From positions 1-64,000 of the forward strand of contig JAFOEY010000046.1 in assembly GCA_017387565.1 (NCBI GenBank): a stretch of 64,000 nt of DNA. The letters run 5' to 3'. Numbering within the stretch: position 1 is the stretch's first letter; each line of letters starts with the position of its first letter. A program made the position numbers and the translations under genes. Origin of the DNA: Lachnospiraceae bacterium. Its GTDB lineage: Bacteria; Bacillota; Clostridia; Lachnospirales; Lachnospiraceae. Under the pieces are notes generated by a model. That model was not told the DNA's origin. It ran no database searches and was given only the letters and a program-made list of their open reading frames with translations. Below are positions 43,518 to 53,598 of this stretch, piece after piece.

Positions 43518-44648
43518 ATGAGAGTAAAGAGCAATGTGATTTTTCGTCATATCGTTTTTCTTGCAATTTGTTTTGCAATGATATTGATGAAAAGTTCGAT
43601 GGTTCACGCTTCTGATCTGACACCGGTTACGGAAGTCGATGTTTTAAATGTTTCGGATGATGGAAACAATACGATTGTGGTAGATGATACCAGTATCTGT
43701 CTTGCCGCGGGTGCTTTTGATAAAGAATCTGTTGTTTCGTTAGAGGAAGAAGTAATTGAAATCGAGGTCATCGTAACGGAGGAAGAGGAAGAGACAGTAA
43801 GTAGTAACACTATTTTTGCAAAAGTATCAGATAGTGTGAATGTCAGAGAACAGCCGAATGAGGAAGCGCAAAAAGTCGGTAAACTATTTAAAAACTGTAG
43901 CGGAACCATGTTGGAGCAGGCAGATGGCTGGACCAAGATTACCAGTGGAAATTTGATTGGCTGGGTTAGCAGTGACTATCTGTATTTTGGTGAGGAAGCA
44001 GACCAAAAGATTGCTGAAGTTGGTACGTTGAAGGCAACGATTTCGACAGATGCTTTGCGCGTCAGAAAAGAAGCCAGTGAGAATGCAGGTGTATATAAGC
44101 TTGCCAAAAAAGATGAGAAATTCACAGTCGTAGAAGAGCTTGACGGCTGGATTGGCGTTAAAGTAGATGATGAAACGGTCGGTTATGTATCTGCTGAATA
44201 TGCTACCGTTGAGTTTACAACTGAAAAAGGAAAAACAAATCAGGAGATCGCCGATGAAGAAAGGGCAGAACAGCTAAAGAAACTGACCAAGAATCGGGGA
44301 GCGGTACCTTCCAGTGTATCAGAAACAGCATTGCTTGCCGCTTTAATTCAGGCGGAGGCAGGAACACAGCCTTATGAAGGACAGTTGGCTGTTGGAGCGG
44401 TCGTTATGAACCGTGTAAGAAGCGGTGGATACCCGAATACGGTTATGGGCGTTATTACACAGCCGGGACAGTTCCCGCCGGCAACAAACGGAACGGTAGG
44501 CGCTATTGTTTCCAGAGGCGCCAAGGCTTCCTGTATGAAGGCTGCCGAAGCAGCCATTAACGGTGAAACCAATATCGGAGGAGCCATGCACTTTGGAAGA
44601 GTTGGAAAAGCAGTTGGTATAGTAATCGGCTCACATGTATTTTATTAA
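43518..44648 (+). CDS. Secreted SH3-domain cell-wall hydrolase
   Basis: This 376-residue precursor has a signal peptide (about residues 1-30, ending VHA), two bacterial SH3 domains (about residues 95-150 and 165-220, each with NVREQPN or RVRKEAS-type starts) and a C-terminal SleB-like cell wall hydrolase domain (about 270-375: IQAEAGTQPYEGQLAVGAVV, VMNRV, GQFPP). The catalytic glutamate of the SleB family is probably in IQAEAG. SH3 repeats bind wall peptides. The start at 43518 has GGAGG five bases upstream. A spore role is possible but not required. Confidence 0.88.
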   Translation: MRVKSNVIFRHIVFLAICFAMILMKSSMVHASDLTPVTEVDVLNVSDDGNNTIVVDDTSICLAAGAFDKESVVSLEEEVIEIEVIVTEEEEETVSSNTIFAKVSDSVNVREQPNEEAQKVGKLFKNCSGTMLEQADGWTKITSGNLIGWVSSDYLYFGEEADQKIAEVGTLKATISTDALRVRKEASENAGVYKLAKKDEKFTVVEELDGWIGVKVDDETVGYVSAEYATVEFTTEKGKTNQEIADEERAEQLKKLTKNRGAVPSSVSETALLAALIQAEAGTQPYEGQLAVGAVVMNRVRSGGYPNTVMGVITQPGQFPPATNGTVGAIVSRGAKASCMKAAEAAINGETNIGGAMHFGRVGKAVGIVIGSHVFY

Positions 44649-44664
44649 AAAAAAATTGAAACAC

Positions 44665-44699
44665 TAAGCTGTGGTAATGAAAGTTGCTGCAGCTTTTTT
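44665..44699 (+). terminator. Terminator of the cell-wall hydrolase gene
   Basis: AAGCTG pairs with CAGCTT, followed by T residues, 17 bases after the stop. The stem is short. Confidence 0.7.
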
Positions 44700-44864
44700 G
44701 ATTCTTTTTCCTGCTTATGAACCATACAGAGAATTACTCCGTTTCTGTACGTCTTTTATGATTTAATATATTTTTTGAATATGTTGTTCATTGTATCATC
44801 TTGTTGAAACTTGAAATCAGATGTAGTAAAATAAATCATATATATGGAAGAAAGGAGAATGACT

Positions 44865-45326
44865 ATGAGTACAGTGTTCGGATTGTCAACTGTCTTTTTC
44901 TGGCTGGCTGTATTGGTTGTCATGATTGTCATAGAAATCCTGACCATGGGACTGACTACTATCTGGTTTGCAGGCGGAGCTTTGGTGGCTTTTTTTCTAG
45001 CCTTGTTACGCGTGCCTTTTGTTGTACAGATCGTAGTAGGATTGGTGGTATCCCTGATTTTATTGATTTTTACCAGACCCGTTGCCGTAAAGTATTTCAA
45101 TAAAGACCGCGTCCGTACCAATGTAGAAAGTATGATTGGGACGCAGGCAATTGTTGTTGGTGAAATTGACAATTTACATGGAGTTGGTCGTGTGACGACC
45201 GGCGGCAAGGAATGGAGTGCCCGGACCACAGTAGACGGAATAGTATTACCGGTCGGAACAGTAGTTATTGTCAAAGCAGTAAGTGGAGTTAAATTAATTG
45301 TAGAAGAAAGAAAAGAGGAAAACTAA
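44865..45326 (+). CDS. NfeD-family membrane protein
   Basis: This 153-residue protein has three N-terminal membrane segments (about 80 residues) and a C-terminal OB-fold-like domain (from about IGTQAIVVGEIDN), the short NfeD1b form. NfeD proteins act with SPFH/stomatin partners at membrane microdomains, and a partner gene overlaps its stop here. The ATG at 44865 has AAGGAG seven bases before it; ATGs at 44844 and 44859 precede or overlap that site. Confidence 0.85.
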   Translation: MSTVFGLSTVFFWLAVLVVMIVIEILTMGLTTIWFAGGALVAFFLALLRVPFVVQIVVGLVVSLILLIFTRPVAVKYFNKDRVRTNVESMIGTQAIVVGEIDNLHGVGRVTTGGKEWSARTTVDGIVLPVGTVVIVKAVSGVKLIVEERKEEN

Positions 45327-46258
45327 TGGGTGGATTAGTAGTAGGTTTTATCGTTTTAATTGTCATTGTTGTATGGATATTGGTATCCTGTATTAAAGTT
45401 GTTCCCCAGGCTCATGCCTACGTTGTGGAAAGACTTGGTGCTTATCAGGGAACATGGAGCGTTGGTATGCATTTCAAAATGCCTTTCTTTGATAAAATCG
45501 CAAAGAAAGTATTGTTAAAAGAGCAGGTTGTAGACTTTGCTCCCCAGCCTGTTATCACAAAAGATAATGTAACTATGAGGATTGATACAATCGTATTTTT
45601 CCAGATTACAGATCCCAAGCTTTATGCTTACGGTGTGGAAAATCCGATTATGGCGATTGAAAACTTAACCGCCACAACACTTCGTAACATCATCGGTGAT
45701 ATGGAATTAGACCAGACCTTAAATTCCAGAGAAGTTATCAACTCTAAGATGAGCACAACGCTTGATGTAGCTACAGATCCTTGGGGTATCAAAATCAATC
45801 GTGTAGAGCTTAAAAACATCATTCCTCCGGCAGGTATTCAGGATGCCATGGAAAAACAGATGAAGGCAGAACGTGAACGTCGTGAAGCTATTCTTCGTGC
45901 GGAAGGTGAAAAGAAATCTACCGTCCTTGTTGCAGAAGGTCAGAAAGAATCTGCGATTTTGGAAGCACAGGCTGAAAAAGAAGCTGCTATTCTTCGTGCA
46001 GAAGCGCAGAAAGAAAAGATGATCCGCGAAGCAGAAGGTCAGGCAGAAGCCATCATGAAAGTACAGCAGGCTACTGCAGATGGTATCCGTATGTTAAAAG
46101 AAGCAGGTGCTGATGAAGCCGTTCTTCAGTTAAAGAGCTTAGAAGCATTTGGTAAAGCTGCTGACGGAAAAGCGACCAAGATTATCATCCCGTCTGATAT
46201 TCAGGGTGTAGCAGGACTTGCAACCAGTATCAAAGAAGTAATTGCCGGAGATAAATAA
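45326..46258 (+). CDS. SPFH/Band 7 domain protein (QmcA-like)
   Basis: This 310-residue stomatin-like protein has one N-terminal membrane segment (about residues 5-25), an SPFH domain (25-190: VVPQAHAYVVERLGAY, NVTMRIDTIVFFQI, LNSREVIN) and a long heptad coiled coil (190-260) rich in EAILRAEGEKKS-type repeats. Such proteins form large oligomeric membrane scaffolds, and the neighbour is the NfeD partner. The genes share the bases TAATG. It ends in a strong terminator. Confidence 0.93.
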   Translation: MGGLVVGFIVLIVIVVWILVSCIKVVPQAHAYVVERLGAYQGTWSVGMHFKMPFFDKIAKKVLLKEQVVDFAPQPVITKDNVTMRIDTIVFFQITDPKLYAYGVENPIMAIENLTATTLRNIIGDMELDQTLNSREVINSKMSTTLDVATDPWGIKINRVELKNIIPPAGIQDAMEKQMKAERERREAILRAEGEKKSTVLVAEGQKESAILEAQAEKEAAILRAEAQKEKMIREAEGQAEAIMKVQQATADGIRMLKEAGADEAVLQLKSLEAFGKAADGKATKIIIPSDIQGVAGLATSIKEVIAGDK

Positions 46259-46286
46259 GAGTTATTTTTATATGACAGGCAGAACC

Positions 46287-46315
46287 AAAAGGGGCTTTTT
46301 ATAAGCCCCTTTTCT
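46287..46315 (+). terminator. Rho-independent terminator
   Basis: AAAAGGGGCTT pairs with AAGCCCCTTTT around TTTAT, 29 bases after the SPFH gene stop. Confidence 0.92.
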
Positions 46316-46469
46316 TGCATTTTAGAGATAAATCCATTAAGATAGACATGTTGAAAGAAAATCGCTGGAAATAATAGAAAACGATTGTGATAGTCATTTA
46401 TTATGACTGATATTGAAATGAAGCAAAGCGAAAAATGGAGAAAACATAAAACAGGAGGCATCGTTCGTT

Positions 46470-47474
46470 ATGGTCGAATTAAAAGGAAAACATTTTTTGA
46501 AACTGTTGGATTTTACACCGGAAGAGATTACCTATTTTCTGGATCTGGCAGCAGAATTTAAGGATAAAAAGAAAAAAGGCATCCCCATGGATTGTCTGCG
46601 TGGAAAAAATGTTGCGCTGATTTTTGAAAAGACCAGTACCAGAACACGATGCTCTTTTGAAGTGGCTGCTCACGATTTGGGCATGGGAACAACTTATCTT
46701 GATCCGAAAGGTTCCCAGATTGGAAAAAAAGAAAGTATTGCAGATACCGCCCGGGTACTCGGACGTATGTATGAAGGAATCGAATACCGCGGATATGGAC
46801 AGGAGATTGTAGAGGAGCTGGCAAAATATGCCGGAGTACCGGTCTGGAACGGTCTGACTAACGAATTTCATCCCACACAGATGTTAGCAGATTTACTGAC
46901 GATCCGCGAACATCTGGGAGAATTAAAAGGGAAAACGGTTGCCTATATGGGAGATGCCCGTTACAACATGGGAAATTCCTGGATGGTGACCTGTGCGAAA
47001 ATGGGAATGAATTTTGTGGCATGTGCACCCAAAGAATATTTCCCCAATCCGGAGTTAGTAGCAACCTGTGAGGCAATTGCAAAGGAAACCGGTGCGACCA
47101 TAACATTGACAGAAGATGCCATGGAGGGAACGAAAAACGCCGATGTCGTTTATACGGATGTGTGGGTTTCCATGGGGGAACCGGACGAAGTATGGGAGAA
47201 ACGTATCAAGGATTTGTCTCCCTATCGCGTGACTTCGCAGATTATGAAAAATGCCAAAGATACTGCTATTTTTATGCACTGCCTGCCGGCATTTCATGAT
47301 GTAAAGACCGAAATTGGTGCACAAATTGCGAAGCATTTTGGCATTACCGAAATGGAAGTAACCGATGAAGTATTCGAATCAGCTCAGTCCGTTGTTTTTG
47401 ATGAAGCCGAAAATCGTATGCACACCATTAAAGCAGTTATGGCTGCGACACTGGGGGTTAAACTGGGAGAATGA
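46470..47474 (+). CDS. argF: Ornithine carbamoyltransferase
   Basis: ArgF makes citrulline from ornithine and carbamoyl phosphate. The 334-residue protein has the carbamoyl phosphate loop STRTRCSFE, the GMGTTYLD region, [24 protein letters not shown] and HCLPAFHD, which binds ornithine through its cysteine. These residues favour the ornithine over the aspartate enzyme. AGGAGG lies before the ATG. The gene overlaps birA by ATGA. ArgF here may serve arginine synthesis or the arginine deiminase pathway; context does not say. Confidence 0.95.
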   Translation: MVELKGKHFLKLLDFTPEEITYFLDLAAEFKDKKKKGIPMDCLRGKNVALIFEKTSTRTRCSFEVAAHDLGMGTTYLDPKGSQIGKKESIADTARVLGRMYEGIEYRGYGQEIVEELAKYAGVPVWNGLTNEFHPTQMLADLLTIREHLGELKGKTVAYMGDARYNMGNSWMVTCAKMGMNFVACAPKEYFPNPELVATCEAIAKETGATITLTEDAMEGTKNADVVYTDVWVSMGEPDEVWEKRIKDLSPYRVTSQIMKNAKDTAIFMHCLPAFHDVKTEIGAQIAKHFGITEMEVTDEVFESAQSVVFDEAENRMHTIKAVMAATLGVKLGE

Positions 47475-48451
47475 AAGCCGAAATATTAGCTCTTTTGCGG
47501 GAACAGGATGGTTATATTTCCGGGCAGGAGTTGTGTGACCGTTTTGGTGTATCTCGGACAGCGGTCTGGAAAGCCATCAAACAATTAAAAGAGAGCGGTT
47601 ATGAAATCGAAGCAGTTCCCAATAAGGGGTATCATCTGATTGGACAGACGGATGTTCTTACTAAAAACGAAATCGAAAGCCGCATGAAAACCGCATGGAT
47701 TGGAAAAGAACTCTATTATAAAGAAACAACCGGTTCTACCAATATTGATGTGAAAAAGCTTTTTGAAGACGGAGCCAAAGAAGGAGTTTTGGTAATCGGA
47801 GGCGAACAGACACAGGGAAGAGGAAGACGTGGCCGAAGCTGGCAGTCGCCGCCAAATACCAACATTTATATGTCGTTAGGATTAAGACCGGATTATCAGC
47901 CGGACTTAGCACCCATGGTGACCTTGATACAAGCCATGGCTGTCGCAGATGCCATTTGTGATGTTTGCAATCTGCCGACACAGATTAAATGGCCCAATGA
48001 TGTGGTCATCCATGGTAAAAAAATCTGTGGAATTTTAACAGAAATGAGTGCGGAAACGGGATATATCCAGTACGTGGTAATCGGGACCGGAATCAATGTC
48101 AATATTCGGGAATTTCCGGATGATATCAAAGATACGGCAACATCTCTTGCCATTGAAAAAGGTGAAACGGTGTTAAGGGCCCCGGTAATTGCAAAGACGA
48201 TGGAGTATTTTGAAAGCTACTATGAAAAGTTTTTAAAGACCGGAGATTTGTCTTTGCTTTTAGAGGATTACAACCGTATTCTGGTAAACCAAAATCAGGT
48301 TGTTAAAGTTTTAGACCCGCAAAATGCGTTTGAAGGCATTGCAAAAGGTATAGACGAAAAAGGACAGCTTCTCGTGGAAAGAGAAGACGGTTCTATAGAG
48401 AAAATCTTTGCCGGGGAAGTCAGTGTACGCGGTGTGTATGGATATGTATAA
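47471..48451 (+). CDS. birA: Biotin-protein ligase and biotin repressor
   Basis: BirA attaches biotin to acetyl-CoA carboxylase or other carriers. The 326-residue bifunctional form has an N-terminal helix-turn-helix (residues 1-60: [19 protein letters not shown]), a catalytic BPL domain with the flexible loop GRGRRGRSW, the KWPNDV biotin site, and a C-terminal SH3-like domain. It may also repress biotin genes. The coding end (GGATATGTATAA) is the first unit of a 40-base tandem repeat. Confidence 0.95.
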   Translation: MKAEILALLREQDGYISGQELCDRFGVSRTAVWKAIKQLKESGYEIEAVPNKGYHLIGQTDVLTKNEIESRMKTAWIGKELYYKETTGSTNIDVKKLFEDGAKEGVLVIGGEQTQGRGRRGRSWQSPPNTNIYMSLGLRPDYQPDLAPMVTLIQAMAVADAICDVCNLPTQIKWPNDVVIHGKKICGILTEMSAETGYIQYVVIGTGINVNIREFPDDIKDTATSLAIEKGETVLRAPVIAKTMEYFESYYEKFLKTGDLSLLLEDYNRILVNQNQVVKVLDPQNAFEGIAKGIDEKGQLLVEREDGSIEKIFAGEVSVRGVYGYV

Positions 48452-48555
48452 TATACTTTGTATGTTATGCGGTATGATCGGATATGTGTAATATATTTTG
48501 TATGCTATGTAACATGCACAGATAAATTAATATATTTGGTATGCTGTGAGATAAA
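48440..48555 (+). repeat. Three 40-base tandem repeats at the birA end
   Basis: Three imperfect copies of a 40-base unit that starts GGATATGTATAATATACTTT run from 48440. The first copy contains the last codons and stop of birA; later copies are diverged and T-rich. Confidence 0.8.
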
Positions 48556-48621
48556 CGAAATTATGATGTTTTGACTTGATATTACTATAAAATATCGGAT
48601 ACTTAAATGCGAGGGATATAG

Positions 48622-48996
48622 ATGTCACAACAAACAGATGAAGGAAGATTAAAAGATGGCAGGATGGTTTTGTGTGCTGCCAACAAATATGAAATGAAAT
48701 ATTTTTTCAATAAAAATTTTGAAAGAATCCCCAAATCCATTAAGGATGAACTTCATATTATCAGTGTGTTATTTGTTCAGGAAGTTGGCGGGATCTTTAA
48801 GATTGTTTTTGAAGAAGATGGTGATATTACCATGGAAACCGAATCTGCTGAGGATGATTTTTTGTATGATGATATTTCTGCCGGACTGATGGTGGCAGAG
48901 ATAAAGAGAACTCGGCAGGAAATGTTCGAATCACTTCGTATGTTCTACAGGGTATTTATTCTGAAAGAGGATGCAGAAGAACTTTTGGAAGAATAA
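48622..48996 (+). CDS. Conserved hypothetical protein (DUF6145-like)
   Basis: This 124-residue acidic protein has a compact pattern of aromatic strands (FVQEVGGIFKIVFEEDGD) without membrane segments. I recall a Lachnospiraceae family near DUF6145 with a similar start (LCAANKYEMKYFFN). Function unknown. GAGGGA lies before the ATG. It lies between birA and dusB, and its stop is 119 bases before dusB. Confidence 0.65.
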   Translation: MSQQTDEGRLKDGRMVLCAANKYEMKYFFNKNFERIPKSIKDELHIISVLFVQEVGGIFKIVFEEDGDITMETESAEDDFLYDDISAGLMVAEIKRTRQEMFESLRMFYRVFILKEDAEELLEE

Positions 48997-49115
48997 AACT
49001 TTCTCGCCACATAATTGTAAAGAGGGAGAAAGAACAAGTATATTTATTGAGCTGGTAAGTGAGTATAAAAAAGAACAAAAAGGATATTCGAAAGGATATT
49101 AGAAGGGAAAAACAC

Positions 49116-50084
49116 ATGAACAAGCTTGTAATCGGCAACGTGACGATTGACAGTCCGGTTATTCTTGCACCAATGGCAGGCGTGACAGACCTGCCTTTTC
49201 GTTTGCTTTGTAAAAGAAAAGGTGTGGGATTGATTTGTATGGAGATGGTCAGTGCTAAAGCCATTCATTATAAAAATAAAAATACGGAAGAACTTTTGCG
49301 CATTCACCCGGAGGAAGTGCCGGTTTCTTTGCAGTTATTTGGCAGTGAGCCGGAGTTGATGGGCGAGATTGCCGGACAGATTGAGGAGCGTCCGTTTTCT
49401 ATTCTGGACATCAATATGGGCTGTCCGGTTCCTAAGATTGTAAATAATGGAGAAGGCTCGGCTTTGATGAAGGATGTAAAAAAAGCAGAAGCAATTATGA
49501 AGGCAGTCGTTAGGGGAACGAAAAAACCGGTTACCGTAAAAATCCGGAAAGGGTTTAACGAAGACTGTGTGAATGCGGTTGAAATGGCAAAAATTGCAGA
49601 AGCCAGTGGTGTGGCAGCAATTGCGGTTCATGGCAGAACGAGGGAGCAGTATTACAGCGGAAAGGCCGACTGGGGGATTATCCGGGATGTCAAACGTGCG
49701 GTTTCCATTCCGGTTATTGGAAACGGAGATGTTGTGGATGGGAAAAGCGCAAAACGGATGCTTGATGAAACCGGATGTGACGGTATCATGGTGGGACGTG
49801 CAGCGCAAGGAAATCCATGGATTTTTCATCAGATTGAGCAATATCTTGAGACCGGAAAAGAACCGGAGCCGATTACGGCAAAAGAAAGGTATGATACGAT
49901 TTTAGAACATGCCCGCCTCATGGTGGAATACAAAGGAGAATATCTCGCCGTACGCGAGATGCGAAAACATATTGCATGGTATACAACCGGATTGCATGGT
50001 TCTTCAAAATTCCGGAATGCCATAAACAGCATGGAGAGCATGGAAGAATTGATTTGTGCGATTGATGAACTGTTGAGGGATTGA
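49116..50084 (+). CDS. dusB: tRNA-dihydrouridine synthase B
   Basis: DusB reduces uridine in the tRNA D-loop to dihydrouridine with FMN and NADPH. The 322-residue protein has PVILAPMAGVTDLPFR, NMGCPVPKIVNNGEGSALM (catalytic cysteine in MGCP), VKIRKGF, AIAVHGRTREQYY and GNGDVVDG, a TIM-barrel set. AAGGG lies eight bases before the ATG at 49116; an in-frame GTG at 49059 has no ribosome site. Confidence 0.94.
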   Translation: MNKLVIGNVTIDSPVILAPMAGVTDLPFRLLCKRKGVGLICMEMVSAKAIHYKNKNTEELLRIHPEEVPVSLQLFGSEPELMGEIAGQIEERPFSILDINMGCPVPKIVNNGEGSALMKDVKKAEAIMKAVVRGTKKPVTVKIRKGFNEDCVNAVEMAKIAEASGVAAIAVHGRTREQYYSGKADWGIIRDVKRAVSIPVIGNGDVVDGKSAKRMLDETGCDGIMVGRAAQGNPWIFHQIEQYLETGKEPEPITAKERYDTILEHARLMVEYKGEYLAVREMRKHIAWYTTGLHGSSKFRNAINSMESMEELICAIDELLRD

Positions 50085-50136
50085 ATAAATGTAATTTGCA
50101 CATTTGTGCAAGTATATTTGTAAATTATGAACCTGT

Positions 50137-50222
50137 GATACCAACAGATTGCTACGCACTTTGTGCTCTCGTAATTCAAAAAACATGAGAAACCTGCTCT
50201 AATCGGGCTACTTCATGTTTTT
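50137..50222 (-). repeat. Dispersed stem-loop repeat, copy 6
   Basis: Starts GATACCAACAGATTGC and contains GCACTTTGTGC, then AAAAAACATGAG, AATCGGGC, and CATGTTTTTT. It matches modules two and three of the 36358 element in reverse, with an extra T-rich end hairpin. It lies between dusB and the hypothetical gene. Confidence 0.8.
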
Positions 50223-50257
50223 TGAATAAAAACAGAATTCCTGCATATGATGAAAGC

Positions 50258-51025
50258 ATGAAAACATTGGTTTGTTTTATTGCTGGAAAAAAAAGCGGGG
50301 ATTCTTTTTTTGTACAATTGAAGCAGTTGCTAACTTTTCAATATCATATTGAGAAAAAAGAAGTATTTCAAAATGAGGACGAGCAGATTGTCTGTCTGTA
50401 TGTTTCCGGCCCTGATATTTCGAATTTAGATATTTCAGACTCTCATTCTGTATGCTCTAATATTTCAAATGGTAATTCTTTGGGAGTCGTGAGATGGATT
50501 TTACGACGCATCCTTTTGATGAAGCAGAAAAAATATCTGCAAAAATTGGGAATGGTAACGAAAGTTTATCATTTGCCTGATAAAAAGGTCAAACCGCCGG
50601 AAGTCGCTTCCTTTTGTGTTTTCGAATTTTTGGAGCAGATAAAATTTGAGAAAAACACCATATTGGGAATTATAGATGGTGAAGTGCTGGATTACAAAAT
50701 ATGGGTAAAACTCCTTCGAAGACATCTGGATAAAATCAATGGTCTGATGATTATCAGTGACAAACCGGAACGTTTTGTTGAGTTATATCGGGATGCATGG
50801 GAGCAGCAGGGCCTTGCGATTACCTTGACAAAAAATAAAAAAGAACTGGCATTTTGCGATTATGTAATTGACTGTTCTGACCGCCTGATGACAGAGAAAA
50901 TTATGTTTCGAAAGCCATGTCTGTATCTTATGCTTTCAGAACAAAGAAAAAAGAGCAGGCAGTTATGTATGCAGAACAAGAAATTGAGAATTGTGGGATG
51001 CGTGAATTTTTGTGAGAAGATATGA
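50258..51025 (+). CDS. Hypothetical protein, no recognised domain
   Basis: This 255-residue protein could not be assigned. It has a Rossmann-like pattern of alternating strands and helices (MKTLVCFIAGKKSG at the start and IDGEVLDYKIW, MIISDKPERF later) but no catalytic motif that I recognise. The start is uncertain: no strong ribosome site precedes the ATG at 50258, and an upstream TTG at 50222 lies at the end of a dispersed repeat. A stretch near residue 45 (DISNLDISD) shows short internal repetition. It is between dusB and greA. Confidence 0.5.
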   Translation: MKTLVCFIAGKKSGDSFFVQLKQLLTFQYHIEKKEVFQNEDEQIVCLYVSGPDISNLDISDSHSVCSNISNGNSLGVVRWILRRILLMKQKKYLQKLGMVTKVYHLPDKKVKPPEVASFCVFEFLEQIKFEKNTILGIIDGEVLDYKIWVKLLRRHLDKINGLMIISDKPERFVELYRDAWEQQGLAITLTKNKKELAFCDYVIDCSDRLMTEKIMFRKPCLYLMLSEQRKKSRQLCMQNKKLRIVGCVNFCEKI

Positions 51026-51110
51026 AAGGAATAATTTTTATAATCTTTCGGATATATTTATCAAATCTCCATATTATTTCCATAATATTCCCATAATATG
51101 TCCAACTTCC

Positions 51111-51140
51111 TTGACAGAACTTTTCATTATAAAGTATAAT
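51111..51140 (+). promoter_or_regulatory. greA-lysS promoter
   Basis: TTGACA at 51111-51116 and TATAAT at 51135-51140, an 18-base spacer, both perfect boxes. It drives greA and most likely lysS. Confidence 0.9.
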
Positions 51141-51192
51141 TATGTAGCTTATTAGGGCAATCAGTTTATTTACAAGAAAGAAGGGCCATTCC

Positions 51193-51672
51193 ATGGAAGC
51201 AAAAAAGAATATTTTAACTTATGAAGGATTAAGAAAATACGAGGAAGAATTACACGAATTAAAAGTGGTAAAACGTAAAGAAGTTGCTCAGAAGATCAAA
51301 GAAGCAAGAGAACAGGGTGACTTATCTGAAAATGCTGAATACGATGCAGCAAAAGACGAACAGCGTGACATTGAAGCCCGTATTGAAGAATTAGAGAAAA
51401 TATTGAAAAATGCTGAAGTTGTTGTGGAAGAAGAAGTAGACTTGGACAAAATCAGTGTTGGTTGTCAGATTAAGATTGTCGATTTAGAGGATAATTCCGA
51501 ATTAACATATAAAATCGTAGGTTCTACAGAAGCAAACAGCTTAAAAGGAAAGATTTCCAATGAATCACCTCTGGGCAAAGCTTTACTTGGTGCTAAAGTT
51601 GGTGATGTTGTAACTGTAGAGGCTCCCATGGGCGAATTACAGTACAAAGTTTTAGAAATCCAGAGAGCATAG
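51193..51672 (+). CDS. greA: Transcription elongation factor GreA
   Basis: GreA enters the RNA polymerase secondary channel and triggers cleavage of backtracked RNA. The 159-residue length, the coiled-coil N-terminal finger ([20 protein letters not shown] with [15 protein letters not shown]) and the C-terminal FKBP-like domain ([18 protein letters not shown]) are all standard. The acidic tip of the finger is present. lysS follows after 16 bases, a common clostridial arrangement. Confidence 0.97.
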   Translation: MEAKKNILTYEGLRKYEEELHELKVVKRKEVAQKIKEAREQGDLSENAEYDAAKDEQRDIEARIEELEKILKNAEVVVEEEVDLDKISVGCQIKIVDLEDNSELTYKIVGSTEANSLKGKISNESPLGKALLGAKVGDVVTVEAPMGELQYKVLEIQRA

Positions 51673-51688
51673 TTTAGGAGTAAGAGAA

Positions 51689-53308
51689 ATGGCAGAACAG
51701 AACAATCAGAAGGGCGGACAGGCTAAGGAGCAGGATCTGAATCAGCTTTTAAAAGTACGTCGAGAAAAATTAGCAAATCTGCAGGAAGCAGGTAATGACC
51801 CCTTTGTCATTACAAAATATGACCAGACACATCATACGGAAGAAGCAAAGGCTCTCTATGAAGCGCATGAAAAAGAGATTCTTGGTGACCGCAAAGTGCC
51901 CGATACAACCGGATTATCCGAAGAAGAGGCAAGAAGTGTACTCAAAGAGGACTACAATGAGCGAAGAGCCATCATGGATGCTTCTCCGATTCATGTTTCA
52001 CTTGCCGGACGTATGCTTTTCAAACGTGTTATGGGTAAAGCGTCTTTCTGTAATATTCAGGACAGAGACGGACGAATTCAGGTATATGTAGCCCGTGATG
52101 CGATTGGTGAAGAAGATTACGCAGACTTCAAAAAATCGGATATCGGCGATATTTATGGTGTTAAGGGATTTTTATTCCGTACTATGACTGGTGAGATTTC
52201 TCTTCATGCAGAAGAAATTGTACTGCTTTCCAAGAGCTTGCAGATTCTTCCTGAAAAATTCCATGGTCTGACCGATACCGATATGCGTTATCGCCAGAGA
52301 TATGTGGATTTGATTATGAATCAGGAAAGCAAAGAAGTATTTATCAAGCGTTCCAAGATTTTAAAAGAAATCCGTAATTTCCTTGCTGACAGAGACTTTA
52401 TGGAAGTGGAAACACCGATGCTCGTTTCCAATGCGGGCGGTGCTGCAGCAAGACCGTTTGAAACACATTACAATGCGCTTGACGAAGATGTAAAATTGCG
52501 TATATCTTTAGAGCTTTATTTAAAGAGACTGATTGTCGGCGGCTTGGAAAGAGTGTATGAAATCGGTCGTGTATTCCGTAACGAAGGCGTGGATACCAGA
52601 CATAATCCCGAGTTTACTCTAATGGAATTGTATCAGGCATACACAGACTATGAAGGCATGATGGAACTGACCGAAAGCATGTTCCGTTATCTTGCAGAAA
52701 AGGTTTGCGGTACAACTAAGATTACTTACAATGGAATCGAAATTGACCTTGGAAAACCGTTTGAGCGTCTGACCATGAATGATGCCATTAAAAAATATAC
52801 CGGTATTGATTTTGATACCGTTTCTTCCGATGAAGAAGCAAAAGCACTTGCAAAAGAAAAAGGAATTGAGTATGAAGAACGTCATACAAAAGGTGATATC
52901 ATCAACTTATTCTTTGAAGAGTTCTGCGAGGAGAATTTAATCCAGCCGACCTTTATTATGGATCATCCGCTTGCAATTTCTCCTCTTACCAAGAAGAAAC
53001 CTTCCGATCCCGAAAAGGTAGAGCGTTTCGAGTTATTTATCAATACTTGGGAAATGTGCAATGCATATTCCGAGTTAAACGATCCCATCGATCAGAGAGA
53101 ACGTTTTGCACAGCAGGATGCCAATGCGGCAGCAGGTGACGATGAAGCAGAACATACTGATGAAGATTTCTTGAATGCGCTGGAAATCGGTATGCCTCCG
53201 ACAGGCGGTATCGGATACGGTATTGACAGACTCGTGATGTTGTTGACGGATAGTCAGGCGATTAGGGATGTGTTGTTGTTCCCAACGATGAAGTCATTAG
53301 ACAAGTAA
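51689..53308 (+). CDS. lysS: Lysyl-tRNA synthetase, class II
   Basis: LysS charges tRNA-Lys. The 539-residue enzyme has an N-terminal OB fold anticodon domain (about residues 65-180) and the class II core with motif 2 ([14 protein letters not shown]) and motif 3 ([12 protein letters not shown]). It is about 40 residues longer than many LysRS, due to an N-terminal extension. The end is intact ([11 protein letters not shown]), although a mobile element begins immediately after it. No normal terminator is seen in the 140 bases after the stop. Confidence 0.96.
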   Translation: MAEQNNQKGGQAKEQDLNQLLKVRREKLANLQEAGNDPFVITKYDQTHHTEEAKALYEAHEKEILGDRKVPDTTGLSEEEARSVLKEDYNERRAIMDASPIHVSLAGRMLFKRVMGKASFCNIQDRDGRIQVYVARDAIGEEDYADFKKSDIGDIYGVKGFLFRTMTGEISLHAEEIVLLSKSLQILPEKFHGLTDTDMRYRQRYVDLIMNQESKEVFIKRSKILKEIRNFLADRDFMEVETPMLVSNAGGAAARPFETHYNALDEDVKLRISLELYLKRLIVGGLERVYEIGRVFRNEGVDTRHNPEFTLMELYQAYTDYEGMMELTESMFRYLAEKVCGTTKITYNGIEIDLGKPFERLTMNDAIKKYTGIDFDTVSSDEEAKALAKEKGIEYEERHTKGDIINLFFEEFCEENLIQPTFIMDHPLAISPLTKKKPSDPEKVERFELFINTWEMCNAYSELNDPIDQRERFAQQDANAAAGDDEAEHTDEDFLNALEIGMPPTGGIGYGIDRLVMLLTDSQAIRDVLLFPTMKSLDK

Positions 53309-53456
53309 AAACCACATAAAATCAAGGGTTTCAGGGTGTTCGGTAGGTGCTTACTACAACGCTTACTACAACAAATTCGTAAGTTGATATGAAGAATTAT
53401 AAGCTCAACTGACGGATTGCTTTGAACAACTACAGATAGAAAAACATGTAAAATGA
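53309..53456. mobile_element. Presumed left end of an integrated mobile element
   Basis: The lysS stop is followed by DNA of different character. A perfect 12-base tandem repeat (GCTTACTACAAC, twice, at 53349-53372) resembles arm-type or inverted integrase-binding sites of tyrosine-recombinase elements. The genes after it are replication and partition genes. The exact attachment core cannot be set without the other end. Confidence 0.55.
53349..53372. repeat. 12-base tandem direct repeat at the element end
   Basis: Two perfect adjacent copies of GCTTACTACAAC. Repeats of this kind near phage or ICE ends are often recombinase arm-binding sites; here this is inferred. Confidence 0.7.
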
Positions 53457-53498
53457 GGACTTTTCTTCAGAAATTAATCTGAGGAAAGGTCCTTTTTT
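53457..53498 (+). terminator. Rho-independent terminator before the element genes
   Basis: GGACTTTTCTTCAGA pairs (with G-U pairs) with TCTGAGGAAAGGTCC, followed by TTTTTT. It may protect element genes from lysS read-through or end the lysS transcript. Confidence 0.9.
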
Positions 53499-53598
53499 CG
53501 TGTTTGGATATTTGATTCGTATAAATTTTTCATATACGAATTTCTGCGATGTGGCATACGAAAAGCATACGAATTTGAAGGAAAGGAGATTGAGACAA

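Noticed and set aside
51689-53308. Truncation of lysS by the mobile element
   Set aside because: The protein ends in the usual LLFPTMK-type terminus and includes motif 3, so the gene is intact.
53500-53598. Upstream start of the DUF3970-like protein
   Set aside because: The upstream GTG at 53500 directly follows the terminator at 53457-53498, so transcription from the lysS side would not reach it well; AAAGGAG favours 53599.
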